A stretch of 64,000 nucleotides of DNA, taken from NCBI RefSeq assembly GCF_004359215.1, contig NW_027152020.1, positions 6,972 through 70,971 on the forward strand. Reading direction: 5' to 3'. Under the pieces are notes generated by a model, which was given only the letters and a program-made list of their open reading frames with translations, was not told the DNA's origin and searched no databases. Source of the stretch: Bremia lactucae (lineage: Eukaryota > Oomycota > Peronosporomycetes > Peronosporales > Peronosporaceae). Every line of letters begins with the position of its first letter. Position 1 is the first letter of the stretch. Shown here piece after piece: positions 22,011 through 32,270 of the stretch. The position numbers and the translations under genes were made by a program.

Positions 22011-22798
22011 NNNNNNNNNNNNNNNNNNNNNNNNNNNNNNNNNNNNNNNNNNNNNNNNNNNNNNNNNNNNNNNNNNNNNNNNNNNNNNNNNNNNNNNNNN
22101 NNNNNNNNNNNNNNNNNNNNNNNNNNNNNNNNNNNNNNNNNNNNNNNNNNNNNNNNNNNNNNNNNNNNNNNNNNNNNNNNNNNNNNNNNNNNNNNNNNNN
22201 NNNNNNNNNNNNNNNNNNNNNNNNNNNNNNNNNNNNNNNNNNNNNNNNNNNNNNNNNNNNNNNNNNNNNNNNNNNNNNNNNNNNNNNNNNNNNNNNNNNN
22301 NNNNNNNNNNNNNNNNNNNNNNNNNNNNNNNNNNNNNNNNNNNNNNNNNNNNNNNNNNNNNNNNNNNNNNNNNNNNNNNNNNNNNNNNNNNNNNNNNNNN
22401 NNNNNNNNNNNNNNNNNNNNNNNNNNNNNNNNNNNNNNNNNNNNNNNNNNNNNNNNNNNNNNNNNNNNNNNNNNNNNNNNNNNNNNNNNNNNNNNNNNNN
22501 NNNNNNNNNNNNNNNNNNNNNNNNNNNNNNNNNNNNNNNNNNNNNNNNNNNNNNNNNNNNNNNNNNNNNNNNNNNNNNNNNNNNNNNNNNNNNNNNNNNN
22601 NNNNNNNNNNNNNNNNNNNNNNNNNNNNNNNNNNNNNNNNNNNNNNNNNNNNNNNNNNNNNNNNNNNNNNNNNNNNNNNNNNNNNNNNNNNNNNNNNNNN
22701 NNNNNNNNNNNNNNNNNNNNNNNNNNNNNNNNNNNNNNNNNNNNNNNNNNNNNNNNNNNNNNNNNNNNNNNNNNNNNNNNNNNNNNNNNNNNNNNNNN
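22011..22798. other. Assembly gap (788 N), probably spurious length
   Basis: The sequence left of the gap (21,939-22,010, from GAAACTTGCCCTAGTGACC) is repeated almost exactly right of it (22,799-22,870). The flanking contigs appear to overlap by about 72 bp, so little or nothing may be missing. Confidence 0.75.
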
Positions 22799-23270
22799 GA
22801 AACTTGCCCTAGTGACCCTGCCAGTTTAGCAGTGGTCAATAAAACTACGCCTTATGACCGACCTCTTGGCGGTATCATAGGCGAGTTTGATGCTAAAAGC
22901 GTGAGCGAGGCTAAACGCTTTGTGGATGAGCGATTAGCCATCACACGTAAAGTCCGTGACGCAATGGCAAGCGCACAGGACAAGCAAAAAGAATATGCGA
23001 ACCGAAATGGTAGCAAAAATAATGAACGCTTTATAGTGGGTGAAAAGGTATGTTTAAGTACTGCTACCCTACCTAACAATACAATTTCTGTACTACCTGG
23101 AGGTACTACGAAGTTGTTGCCGCGTTTCATTGGGCTCTTTACGGTAGTAGAAGAGGTTGGAGACCTCAACTATAGGAACACCATTTCCCCGTAAATTAAG
23201 ACGCACCCCGAAGTTTACGTGGGTCGTCTGAAACAGTATGTAGACCCAAATGAAGTCACATACCCCCATC
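22799..23270 (+). pseudogene. Family B integrase C-terminus
   Basis: GEFDAKSVSEAKRFVDER and VRDAMASAQDKQKEYANRN form the helical spacer. LPGGTTKLLPRFIGLFTVVEEVGDLNYR is the small barrel that ends gypsy integrases (PRFxGPFxV...Y). The reading stops at 23,192 with the remaining tail out of frame. Homologous ends occur at 34,976-35,464 and 49,080-49,420. Confidence 0.75.
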
Positions 23271-24183
23271 CTTTAAGGAGACCGATAGTGACGCCGACTG
23301 TGAGTCGAGCGTCGAGCGGATGATTTCTTTCACACGCAAGCTGGCGGGATTTAATTCGCTGCGACCACTGTTTCATCAAATCGGAATGCGGTTGAAAGCG
23401 GCGCAAGAATCCCGCCTCGTATTGGTCGGGCGTTCCATTTGAACACAACACGATAGGGATCGGAGAAATCGTCCAAGCGATTCCCCTGAGACTTCCACGC
23501 ATCATAGACGCCATAATAATTATGTGCGTCTACGATAGCACGCTCTTGGAGCGAGGCTCTCGGCCCGTTGGCACGAGGCCATTGAGATAGAGGGGGCATA
23601 AGTGGTATGCCACCTGTCACATAGCCACGTTGAATACAGCTGGCTTGTGACACCGACTGAGCACGTTCACGTGTCGTCGGCGGGGCTTTGAGATCAGGAT
23701 CCTCTATGTTAGAACCATTGTGAATAATGGTCTGAGCAATAGACGTTGTGCTTTTACAAGCGGAGAAGCGGCTGTGCCTTTATGGGCAACGCTCTCATTA
23801 CCTGTCGCTGCGATAGCAAGCGCAGAGGACGAGAAAGCATTCGTAAATGTTGCTGTCTCCATGTTGTGAGCCATATGAGAAGTCTGGATGGGCAATATTG
23901 CGCCATCATCCTTCCTCATCAGCTCGTTGTCCACATCACTACTGTGAGTTGACGGCAACGGTGTCGACTCATTGTAGTCGACAATGCGCGACGGATCAGC
24001 AACCTCACTGTCAAAGTGAGATGGGTCCTTTAGCCCCGTTAACGCGACAGCAGCAGTAGCTGTCGGCGTATCGACTAAGTCAGTGGACGCGGCCGTCAAA
24101 TTAACGCGGCGCGTGCGCTTAGCGCAAGGTTGTGTAGGCGTCTTCGCAGATGACCCACCAACATTGCCCCTTTTAAGTGGCAT
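23215..24183 (-). pseudogene. Antisense ORF of family B gypsy element, copy B2 (two frames)
   Basis: Minus-strand start MPLKRGN at 24,183. Open to 23,704, then shifted, with the homologous continuation at 23,653-23,351 (TRERAQSVSQAS just before, then GYVTGG, ERAIVDAHNYYGVYDAWKSQ). A third piece carries the TPDQYEAGFLRRFQPH motif. It lies between integrase and the plus-strand 3' LTR of the same element, on the opposite strand. The N-terminus is basic, followed by an acidic Ser/Thr-rich region (DPSRIVDYNESTPLPS). No signal peptide or membrane segment in this frame. Role unknown. Confidence 0.65.
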
Positions 24184-24302
24184 CTTTGGCGCCGTGTATG
24201 GAAACACTGGTCCCTAGAGTGATTGAGAGAACTAGCGGCGCGTAAAGCTGCTCGCAGTTCCTCGCTCCTCTTTGACGAATTTAATAATGTAAATTCGTTC
24301 TT

Positions 24303-24315
24303 AAAGGGGGGATGG
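24303..24315 (+). other. Polypurine tract of family B element
   Basis: AAAGGGGGGATGG directly before TGTAACGGGC. It marks the following LTR as a plus-strand 3' LTR. Confidence 0.75.
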
Positions 24316-24848
24316 TGTAACGGGCTAAAGTTGTATTAATGTTACACAGTCCCGTTAAGCACACAAAGTGGTACATAAGGGGATGGTCAATTACTTAAGT
24401 AAATTAATTAGACCCACTACTTGGGTGTGGTTCACATTGTGACCCACCCTTGTTTACACATAGGTGCATTTACATTAGGAGGAATGACGGCTTGCATCAT
24501 CCGTTACGTGAGGTATCTCGAAAGATACAGTCGAAATACATATTAGTATTATCTACAAATATGACATTTTATGATTGGTAAAAATAGGTATTTATACTTG
24601 AATACGATTAAATATAAATCAGTCTGAAAACTACTTCCTACTTGGTAAGTGCGCACGAGGAGTCGGATCACCGCTCCCGTGACGACACGTATACCAGAGT
24701 ACCTAGTGTTGGGTGAGGTCGCTAAGGCGCCAACTCCAACTACCTCACTGCACGCGAGAGTCGACGGTCAAACCCCTTCCTCGCTGTGCTAGGGTGTGTG
24801 CTTAAGTAACTAGAGCGTGGCCGAATTAAGACGTGCCCGCCCATAACA
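24316..24848 (+). repeat. Family B 3' LTR
   Basis: TGTAACGGGCTAAAG to CCCATAACA; similar along its length to 13,357-13,870 but with many differences. That divergence means an old insertion, or two LTRs from different copies. Confidence 0.8.
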
Positions 24849-25055
24849 ACCACTGGTCACTTTGTGAGTAATCAATAAATTAAAGTGCCTAAGAACAGCA
24901 CACGCTGCGCAGTGTGTACAATTCATATCCTCTCAGGTCTCACGTTGGAGATCTGCAAATAGCATTAAAATCATTTTAGACGAGATGAAATGGATTTTTG
25001 GAAAATAAAAAGATCTCGAATCAAAACTTCAAGCACCTACTCCGTACAAGGTTAT
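24849..25055. other. Short spacer between elements
   Basis: 207 bp between a family B 3' LTR and a family C 5' LTR. No ORF or repeat recognised. Confidence 0.5.
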
Positions 25056-25550
25056 TGTAACGGGGTATGAGGTGTCCCGTTAAATAAGTATTATCTCCTA
25101 TAAGAGGAATAATAAATATTATTTCTTATGAGACGAAATAATTAAAGATGTACAAAGTATTATCTTAATTAATTTTGACTCAATAGTTCAATATCATTTA
25201 AATTGGTAATATTACCGTAATAAGACATTAGTTTTATTGATTGGTTGTTTTAAGTCCTGCCATTCGTTATAAGAAACGATTGCGCGGTGCGCAAGAAGGC
25301 GGCATACATAGTTTGTTAAGTCAGTTATAGATATAAGATCGTTTCGTTGGAACTTTATATATTAATACAGTTCAACTATTTTCTTTTCTAAGTCCTTAGA
25401 ACTAACCTTTGGTATCTAAGACTACTTAGCTACCTGTAATCTTCCTCTGCACGTCGTGCACGTTAAGTAATCGAGCCTCTCCATCTTCACTGTAGTCAGT
25501 GTAGGTTGTCTAGTACTGTTAACAGTACTAGCAAATAAGGCTTCGTTGCA
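25056..25550 (+). repeat. Family C 5' LTR
   Basis: Begins TGTAACGGGGTATGAGG and ends GCTTCGTTGCA. The primer binding site CCTGGTAGCACTTCG follows at 25,551. A perfect 22-bp palindrome lies at 25,510-25,531, close to the 3' end. Confidence 0.78.
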
Positions 25551-25605
25551 CCTGGTAGCACTTCGTAGCTCGTTCAACGGTCCACGCACGTTCAATCCAA
25601 TATGG

Positions 25606-26795
25606 GACATGCTGGATGATGAAGATGAGAGCTTTCAAGCCCATCAAGAACGCTATGACACGACGCATGAATGGCTTACTCATTTAAGTGGTCTTGATTG
25701 GAGAGCGATCGAACGAATAAGCTCGGTCGTAGGCGGGCCAGCCGTTGGCGCCATGCTCTCCACTCTGAACGCAGATGGACAAAATGCGGCCTAGCGGAAT
25801 TAATACAACTCGAACTCGACGAACCAAATCCTGGATTTGTTTTAATACGATGAAAGAATCAGAATCGGAGGCTGGGAGTGTAGCCATTTCAATGGCGATT
25901 CGAAAACTATCCTTAAGAATTTTTCGCAGCCTAGCAGAAAGTAGCCTTGCTTCACCAACAAGGCTTCTCACATGCGGATGTGTTCGGAGAACAAGGTGCT
26001 CAACAATTAAAGCCGTTGAGTCAGCAGCATTAACATGCTGCTGGCGGGCCGACGCTTCCACATCGACCAGAAAGTTTAAAGTAAGAAATATCTAAGTTTA
26101 AGGCAGTCGAAGGCGACTCCCTTTTTAAGATGGCTCGTCGAACTGGATGGCGCCACTGAAGCTCGCCGTGTCAGTGATGATGCGGCGATGGCATGTTTAA
26201 CATAGACGGACGTGCCAAATTTGATCCTTGGGTTCCAAGCTCCACGACCCGTTAGCTTTTAAGTCGTATGATGTCTTTAAGATCCGGCTCAAGCAAACAT
26301 TTGAGCCGCCAATTGCCAATATCAGGGCTCGAGCCGAGCTCCTGGATTTGAAGCAGGGTAAGTGTGACCTTCACGGTTATGCCCGAAATACACGATACTT
26401 GGTCAGTCGTATCGTTAGTCATCCAATTGATGAACAAACACGGGTATATGAGTTTACTAAAGGTCTTGCAGACGGTCCTGTTAAGACCCACCTGTTCCAG
26501 CTCAAATTAGAGACGCTTTACCAAGCGATCTCTGTAGTGGTTTCAGCCTGAAACAGGCTTTCGTTCACTCGGGTGCACATCGGCCATCGAGACGACAAGA
26601 AAACGGAGGCCCAGAATCAATGGACCTCTTGTATGAAGCGAGCGAGAAACCTCGCTGTTTCATTTACAAACGATTACAAAAATGTATTCGCTGTCAAAAG
26701 AAGGGCCACTATGCCTATGAGTGTAGTGCCCCATGGCCAATAGCTCAGAACACTGAGCGAAAAGACCGACCTCCCGCTAGGAACAGTGGATGACG
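25606..26795 (+). pseudogene. Family C gag (frameshifted)
   Basis: Starts near MLDDEDESFQAHQERYDTTH at 25,606. After several stops the core is open at 26,228-26,551 with IRLKQTFEPP, RARAELLDLKQGK and YLVSRIVSHPIDEQ. The CCHC knuckle CIRCQKKGHYAYEC is at about 26,689-26,733. Core and knuckle resemble family A gag more than family B gag. Confidence 0.75.
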
Positions 26796-26861
26796 CGGAT
26801 TTAGCGCTGCTGCGAAATCGCAACGGCGAGGCGGATCGTAAAAAACGGTCGGGGTCTGTCG

Positions 26862-27122
26862 GTGCGGATCTCCCTACTGATCCAGCACGTCAAAAATTTT
26901 GCAGGTCTTTTGACGAAAGTTGCTCATCACACACAAACATTGTGTGTATCTATCTCAGGTGATGATGTTTACATCATCACCTTGCAAATGAAAGTGTTAA
27001 ATAGATTGCAACTTAAGTTCGTAGTCGATTGTGCGGCGTTGAACAATTTTAATCGACGCCAATTCGCTAAAATATCGCTAGAAGATCGCAGGCTCAAGTT
27101 CGTTGAGAGCGATATACCTTAA
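26862..27122 (+). pseudogene. Family C protease fragment
   Basis: LQLKFVVDCAALNNFNRRQFAK holds the active-site segment in altered form: D-C-A-A where related copies have D-C-G-A (28,636) and family B has D-S-G-A. A perfect 11-bp-arm hairpin lies at 26,957-26,982. The frame stops at 27,122. Confidence 0.6.
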
Positions 27123-28330
27123 CGAGGATGACAGTGCGTCGAGCAACAGGCACATCTGCAGTTTCTGACGGCTGTGCACAAGCACAGGCAGCGTCAAAGT
27201 TCGACCACTCAAATAAGTTGAGTTAGGATGCTTGCTTGGAAAGCAAAATCCAAGAAAATTTGAAACGCCTGTCTATAAGAGGCAGTGCAAAAGTCCTAGA
27301 TCGACTAAAGAGTCGATCGTAAGGGATCTCGCTGTGGATGCACAGCCACAGCTAGAGGCAGTTGGGGGATACTTCCCAAATAAAACTTGAGTGAATAGTT
27401 CCTTAAGGATCTTCGGGAATAAATTCCTAGAAACCTGCGGTCAAACATTCCCAGGTACATTCAAAGAGGAAACTGAAACATTTTATGTCTTAGTAAACAA
27501 CGGATTAAAATGTTTACTAAGACATTTAATGTCTCAGCCCCTACAACGGATCAAGTGTAGGCGCTTAAATACTTGATCTGATAGCGCCTCCTAAGTTAAC
27601 TTCAATAATAGTTCAATTGCGAACGCTAAAACCGAAACGGTTCTTGCGTGATCTACATTGTGGCAAAGTCAAGCAGATCTGCGTACTTGTCACAGATGAC
27701 AAGTACGTGGCCAATTACCGGTCGGCGATAGTAATTCCTGAGAACGAACGGGTTCTCAGCAGCTCATCGATAGACGAAAGTGTCCTCGATGAGGAGACTC
27801 GGATGGAACGTTTCACGTCTTAATCCTTGGAATCTTTGAAGGCAAATCCTTTATATAAGGATTTGATCGAATTTAAGAATGAATTTCCTGAATCCGTACC
27901 ATACGAGTTGTCTAAGTATAAAATGCACTCGACACGAAATCGCCCTGGTACCAGGTTCGAAATATTATGTCATGAAGCAGTGGCCATTGCCTCGTGAACA
28001 AGTACAAGCTTTGCCGATCGCTTAGCAGCGGGCCATGTAAGGGAGTCGACCTCCCCACATAGCTCTTTGACCTTCTATGTGCGTAAAGCTACAGGAGGGT
28101 GGTGGATTGTGCATGCGCTCAATAAGTTGAGCGCTGCAACGGTACCGGCTCAGACGCCGATACCACGAAAATATGTAATCATTGATGGTACGTCAAAGAG
28201 GACTATCTTTTCGTCAATGGATCTGATTGGTGGATTGTATCAGATCCTAATGCCTGAAGAGGATGTCCCTTTCAAAGCAATAAACACCCTAAGCGGAATT
28301 CTATGGTAGTCACTAGTCATGCCACAGGGA
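27123..28330 (+). pseudogene. Family C pro-RT linker and RT N-terminus
   Basis: Short open pieces, including the linker with IPENERVLSSSSIDESVLDE near 27,740, then RT at 28,067-28,309: TFYVRKATGGWWIVHALNK, TPIPRKYVIIDG and DLIGGLYQILMPEED. RT is broken by a stop after LSGILW and ends at LVMPQGL. There the sequence jumps to a second gag end. A perfect 15-bp-arm hairpin lies at 27,485-27,525. Confidence 0.7.
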
Positions 28331-29420
28331 CTCGCCCCATGGCCAATAGCTAAGAACACTGAGCGAAAAGACCGACCTCCCGCTAGGAACAGTGGAGGAC
28401 GCGGATCCGACGCTGTTGCAAAATCGCAACTGCGAGGCGAATCGTCAAAAAACGGTCTGGGTCATTAAGTGCGGAGCCCCTACTGACCCACAACGTTAGA
28501 AAAATTTGCAGGCCTTTTCACAAAAGTTGCTCCACACACACAAACATTGTGTGTAACTGCCCCAGGGGGGGACGAGGTTCATCTTATCATCATGAAAATA
28601 AATGTGTCAAATAAGTTGCCACTTAAGTCCCTAGTCGATTGTGGGGCGTCGAATAGTTTACTAGACGCCAATCGCTAGAAGATCGCAGACTCAAATTTGA
28701 AAGCACGATATTCCTCGAACGCGGATGAGAGTGCGCCTAGCCGCAGGCGCATCTGTAACGGTTAAAAAACGTGTTGTTTGTATCTAATACACGTTAAAGG
28801 GTAAACATACGATGGTTATTTCATCGTACTAGATTTGGATGGCAAATTTGGTGTCATCCTTGATACCATGGCTCAAAAAGTACGATCCATGTATATATTG
28901 GCAGCATCAAGCCGGAATGATGCCTGTCTCTTGTTCATCAGACGGCCAACTGATGATCGTCTCGAAGCGTTTACAAGCGTGTGCATGTCCTACCAGTGAG
29001 TGCAATGGCCTCACTTGTGGGTCGGTCGTTAGCATGACTGCACAAAACCTCAGTATGAATGCCCAACACACTGTGGAGTTAGATCCTGACGTCTGGGCAC
29101 AAGCACAGGCAGCGTCGAAGTTCGGCCACCCGAATACGTTGAGTGATACGAAAGAAGGATGCTTGCTTGAAAGGCAACATCCAAGAAAATTTGAAACGCC
29201 GTAGTGCGAATGTCCTATTCGTCTGGAGAGTCGATCACGAGGGATATCGCTGTGGTAGCGCAACCACAGCTAGATGCGATTGGGGAGGATACTATCCCAA
29301 TAATTTCTGTGGGAACAATTCTTCGGAAACCTGTGGTCAAAGATTTCCAGATTAATTTGGAACTACCTTTCAAAGAAGAAACTGATAAAAAAATCTTAGT
29401 AAATAACAGATCAAAATGTT
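28331..29420 (+). pseudogene. Second family C gag end, protease and linker
   Basis: Starts with the sequence that follows the gag zinc knuckle (compare 26,727), joined directly to RT. The protease active site VDCGASNSL is at about 28,630, and a later part with QWHL-like and MTAQNLSMNAQHTVELDP at 28,839-29,140. Ends at 29,420, where the strand of the element flips. Confidence 0.65.
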
Positions 29421-29422
29421 TA

Positions 29423-29767
29423 CTAAGCGATGCACCCAATAAGTGGTATGTAGCTTGCAGCGAATGTACAATTCTTGAGATTTTCATACAACTTGTGCTT
29501 ACGCATAAGTGTGAGGACCTTTTCAACGTGGGTACGCTGTACTTCAATATCGGACTTTCCGTTTATGGCTCTGCTATGAGCGAATACGTCATCTGGATAG
29601 CCCATTGCAAAATCCCTTACCGATCTCAACAGATTGGCAACACATCTGTTGAATGTCGCAGGAGCATTACTCAGTCCCTTGGCCACTCTCAAAGCATTCC
29701 GCTTAGGATGCTTACTGCTGTGAACGGAATATCCTGTACACCACCTACTGACACCGACCGCTTTTGA
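29423..29767 (-). pseudogene. Family C RT fragment with YxDD box
   Basis: Minus-strand reading 29,692-29,423: KGLSNAPATFNRCVANLL then GYPDDVFAHSRA, the catalytic Y-x-D-D of reverse transcriptase, then HVEKVLTLMRKHKLY. Part of the minus-strand C element whose 5' LTR is at 31,390-30,887. Joined directly to gag at 29,768, so protease and linker are deleted. Confidence 0.72.
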
Positions 29768-30790
29768 CGATTCGCCTCGCCGTTGCGATTTCGCAACAGC
29801 GCTAAATCCGCGTCATCTACTGTTCCTAGCGGGAAATTGGTCTTCTCGCTCAGTGCTCTTAGCTATTGGCCGTGGGCACTACACTCATAGGCAAAGTGGC
29901 CCTTCTTTTGACAGCTAATACATTTTTGTAATCGTTTCTAAATGAATGAGCGAGTTTTCTCGCTCGCTTCATACGAGTGTCCCATGGATTCTGGGCCTCC
30001 GTTTTCTTGTCGTCTCGGTGGAAGATATGCACCCGAGTGGACGAAAGTCTGAATCGAACAGAACAGATTCAACTGCAAGACCTTTAATAAACTCATATAC
30101 CTGTGTTTGTTCATCAATTGGATGACTAACGATACGACTGACCAAGTATCGCGTATCTTGGGCATAAGCGTCCACGTCACGCTTGCCCTGCTTCAATCCA
30201 GAAGCTCGGCTCGAGCCCTAAATTCGGCACCTGGCAGCTCAAATATTTGTCTGAACCGTATCTTAAAAACCTCATACAACCCAAAAACTAATAACCCGTG
30301 AAGCCTGAGCCCAAGGTTCGGATATAGCACGTCCGGCTATGTTGGACATGCCAAATTTTACTTTGGTCGCATCACACTGATACGGCAGCTTCAATGGCAT
30401 CGTTTAATTCGACGAACCATCTTAAAAAAGAGTCGACTTCGACTGCCTTTAACTAAGAGATTTCTATATTTAAGCTTTCGGGTCGACGCGGAAGCGTCGG
30501 CCCGCCAGCATAGTGTTAGTGCTGCTGTTGCAAGTTATAACTGTTGAGCACCCTGTTCTGTCAACACCTCCTCGTGTTGAGAGCCTTGCTGGTGAAACAA
30601 AGCTATTTTTGGGCCCCGTCAAGCTCGTGTTGAATGAACTCGTCTATGTCCGCATGTTGTTCATCCGCGTTCAGAGTAAACAGCATGGCGCCAACGGCTT
30701 GCTCGCCTACGACCGAACTGGATTGTTTAATTGCTCTCCATTAAAGCTCACTCAAATAGGTGAAACTTTCACGTTATGCGTGATAGCCTT
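29768..30790 (-). pseudogene. Family C gag, minus strand (broken)
   Basis: Minus-strand reading with GKRDVDAYAQDTRYLVSR and HPIDEQTQVYEF at 30,196-29,970, the core of family C gag, and the zinc-knuckle segment near 29,930-29,880. Several stops. Preceded by the 5' LTR at 30,887. The plus-strand frame at 30,513 that looks like a secreted protein is only its antisense. Confidence 0.7.
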
Positions 30791-30886
30791 TTTGAGGGGC
30801 TTGATAGCTCCCTCTTTCTTCATCCAACATGTCCATGTTGGACGGAGCGAGCGCAGGCCGTTCAACGGACTACAAGTGCTACCAGG

Positions 30887-31390
30887 TGTAACGATGCACC
30901 CTTAACTTGTACTGATAACAGTTCTAGTCAACCTAGACTGATTACAGTTAGGCAGGGCGCCTCGACTACTTCACGTACACGACGTGCAGAGGAAGGTTCT
31001 TTGTAGCTAAGAAGTCTAAGGTACTATTGGTAAACTCTAAAAAATTAGAATATAGAAAAAGTAAAACTGTATCAATATATTAAGTTTCTACGCAACGGTC
31101 TTCTCTCTACTACTGACTTTATTATGTTAATAACTAACTATCGATGGCGCCTTCTTGTGAACCGCACAATCGTGTCTTGTGACAATAGGTGGAGTTGATT
31201 CTAACTTAACCAATCAATAGAACTGATGTCTTATTGCGTCAATGTTACCAAAGTTGGTTATATTAGAACTATGAAGTAAAAATTAAAAAAGATAATAGTT
31301 TCTTACTTCTTTACTTTTTTTCATAGAATATAATTTTTTATTCATTCCTCTTTTAGGTAAAATATTTAGGTTGCGGGACATCCCGTAACA
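30887..31390 (-). repeat. Family C LTR (5' LTR of minus-strand element)
   Basis: 504 bp; reverse complement begins TGTTACGGGATGTCC and ends GGGTGCATCGTTACA, followed on the minus strand by CCTGGTAGC. Duplicate at 45,023-45,526. Confidence 0.78.
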
Positions 31391-31392
31391 GC

Positions 31393-31656
31393 ACTTGCTT
31401 CGTTTTGGCATCGATTCTGTACCTATGTAAGACAAATGCTAGACTTCGTGATTATTATATCTTGCTCGTCGAGGAGCTGTACGCGCAGACAAAAAGTGAG
31501 CTTCTGTCTGACTGCAGCGGTATTGACCTTGAAAATCCAGAAAGTTTTGTTATCTTCGTGCGTCTACACGGTCTTTTGCGCGAGCCGCGAGTGCTGAGAT
31601 TGGTTCACAAAATTTTTGATCAATATCGTGCTGCTTACGATGATACAAGGCAATAA
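31393..31656 (+). pseudogene. Orphan coding fragment, unrecognised
   Basis: An open frame beginning right at the outer edge of the family C LTR, TCFVLASILYLCKTNARLRD, continuing with LENPESFVIFVRLHGL and ending YRAAYDDTRQ at a stop. Composition is helix-like and looks like a real protein, unlike the transposon shadows around it. No family recognised. It may be the last exon of a host gene that the LTR inserted into, or carried over with the duplication; the 5' part is not visible. Same fragment at 45,529-45,792. Confidence 0.4.
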
Positions 31657-32270
31657 TTTGAGCATGATAGTAGAAATAAGTTTTACTAAAAATGGCTTTA
31701 TTATCCGAAAAACAAATGGGTTCCTTGCCGAATAGGTGCACCCGAAACTTGACCAGAGCATGCTTTATTGAAAGTAGCTCTTATTCATGCACGGGGTAAT
31801 ATAGTTCCGCGTCTTTTAAAAGCTGGGACTTATAACAGATGACACGGTCAACGCCGTCGTCATCCTTCTGCATGCGCGCGCTGCCGATATCAAAATTACT
31901 TGCATCGCAGACGACGCTTAAGGGATTTTCTGAGTCTGGCGATGCCAAGACCGATGCCTCTACAAGCAATTGCTTCTTTAATGTTATCGTATCTCCTTTT
32001 CCTTTGATTAAATCTATTCTGCATCATTTCTAAGGAGGTCAGGCAAGGCTTGGTCCGCTCTGCATAATTCTTGCTGTACTTATGCAGGTAGTTCGCAAGT
32101 CCTAAAAATTGGTGGAAATCCTTAACATGTCGTGGGATTAATCATTCCTTTACCGATTTTACCTTGTCTGGGTCTTTTCGTACACCATGTGTACCTACGA
32201 TGAAGCCCAGCTCAGGTGTTTCGAGGACCCGTATGACGCACTTTTGCTACTGCATTTTCCGAACCCTCGG
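31657..32270 (-). pseudogene. Family B RNase H/RT fragment, minus strand
   Basis: Minus-strand reading 31,969-31,781 gives PLSVVCDASNFDIGSARMQ, the start of gypsy RNase H, then RVICYKSQLLKDAELYYPVHE. Upstream, near 32,260-32,040, are RT thumb remnants. Broken by stops. Duplicate at 45,793-46,406. Confidence 0.65.

Larger units (their letters stand above)
13357..24848 (+). mobile_element. Composite family B Ty3/gypsy element
   Basis: 5' LTR, primer binding site, gag, protease, RT part, copia scrap, then a second gag-protease-pol-integrase run, antisense ORF, polypurine tract and 3' LTR. Gag to protease occurs twice in direct orientation, so at least two copies were fused. Nothing in it is intact. 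The order protease-RT-RNase H-integrase is diagnostic of Ty3/gypsy. Confidence 0.8.

Noticed and set aside
23215..24848. Antisense ORF read as the gag of a minus-strand element with 5' LTR at 24,848-24,316
   Set aside because: On that strand the LTR is followed by CCATCCCCCC, the complement of a polypurine tract, not a TGG-type primer binding site. The plus-strand reading has both signals in the right places and a CCHC gag.
13357..24848. An intact, mobile family B element
   Set aside because: Stops, frameshifts, a copia fragment, loss of YxDD, loss of the integrase Glu, and no target-site duplication.
30513..30905. Plus-strand frame starting MLVLLLQV as a secreted effector (also 44,649)
   Set aside because: It is the antisense of family C gag and leader, repeats wherever that sequence occurs, and has no effector motif that I could see.
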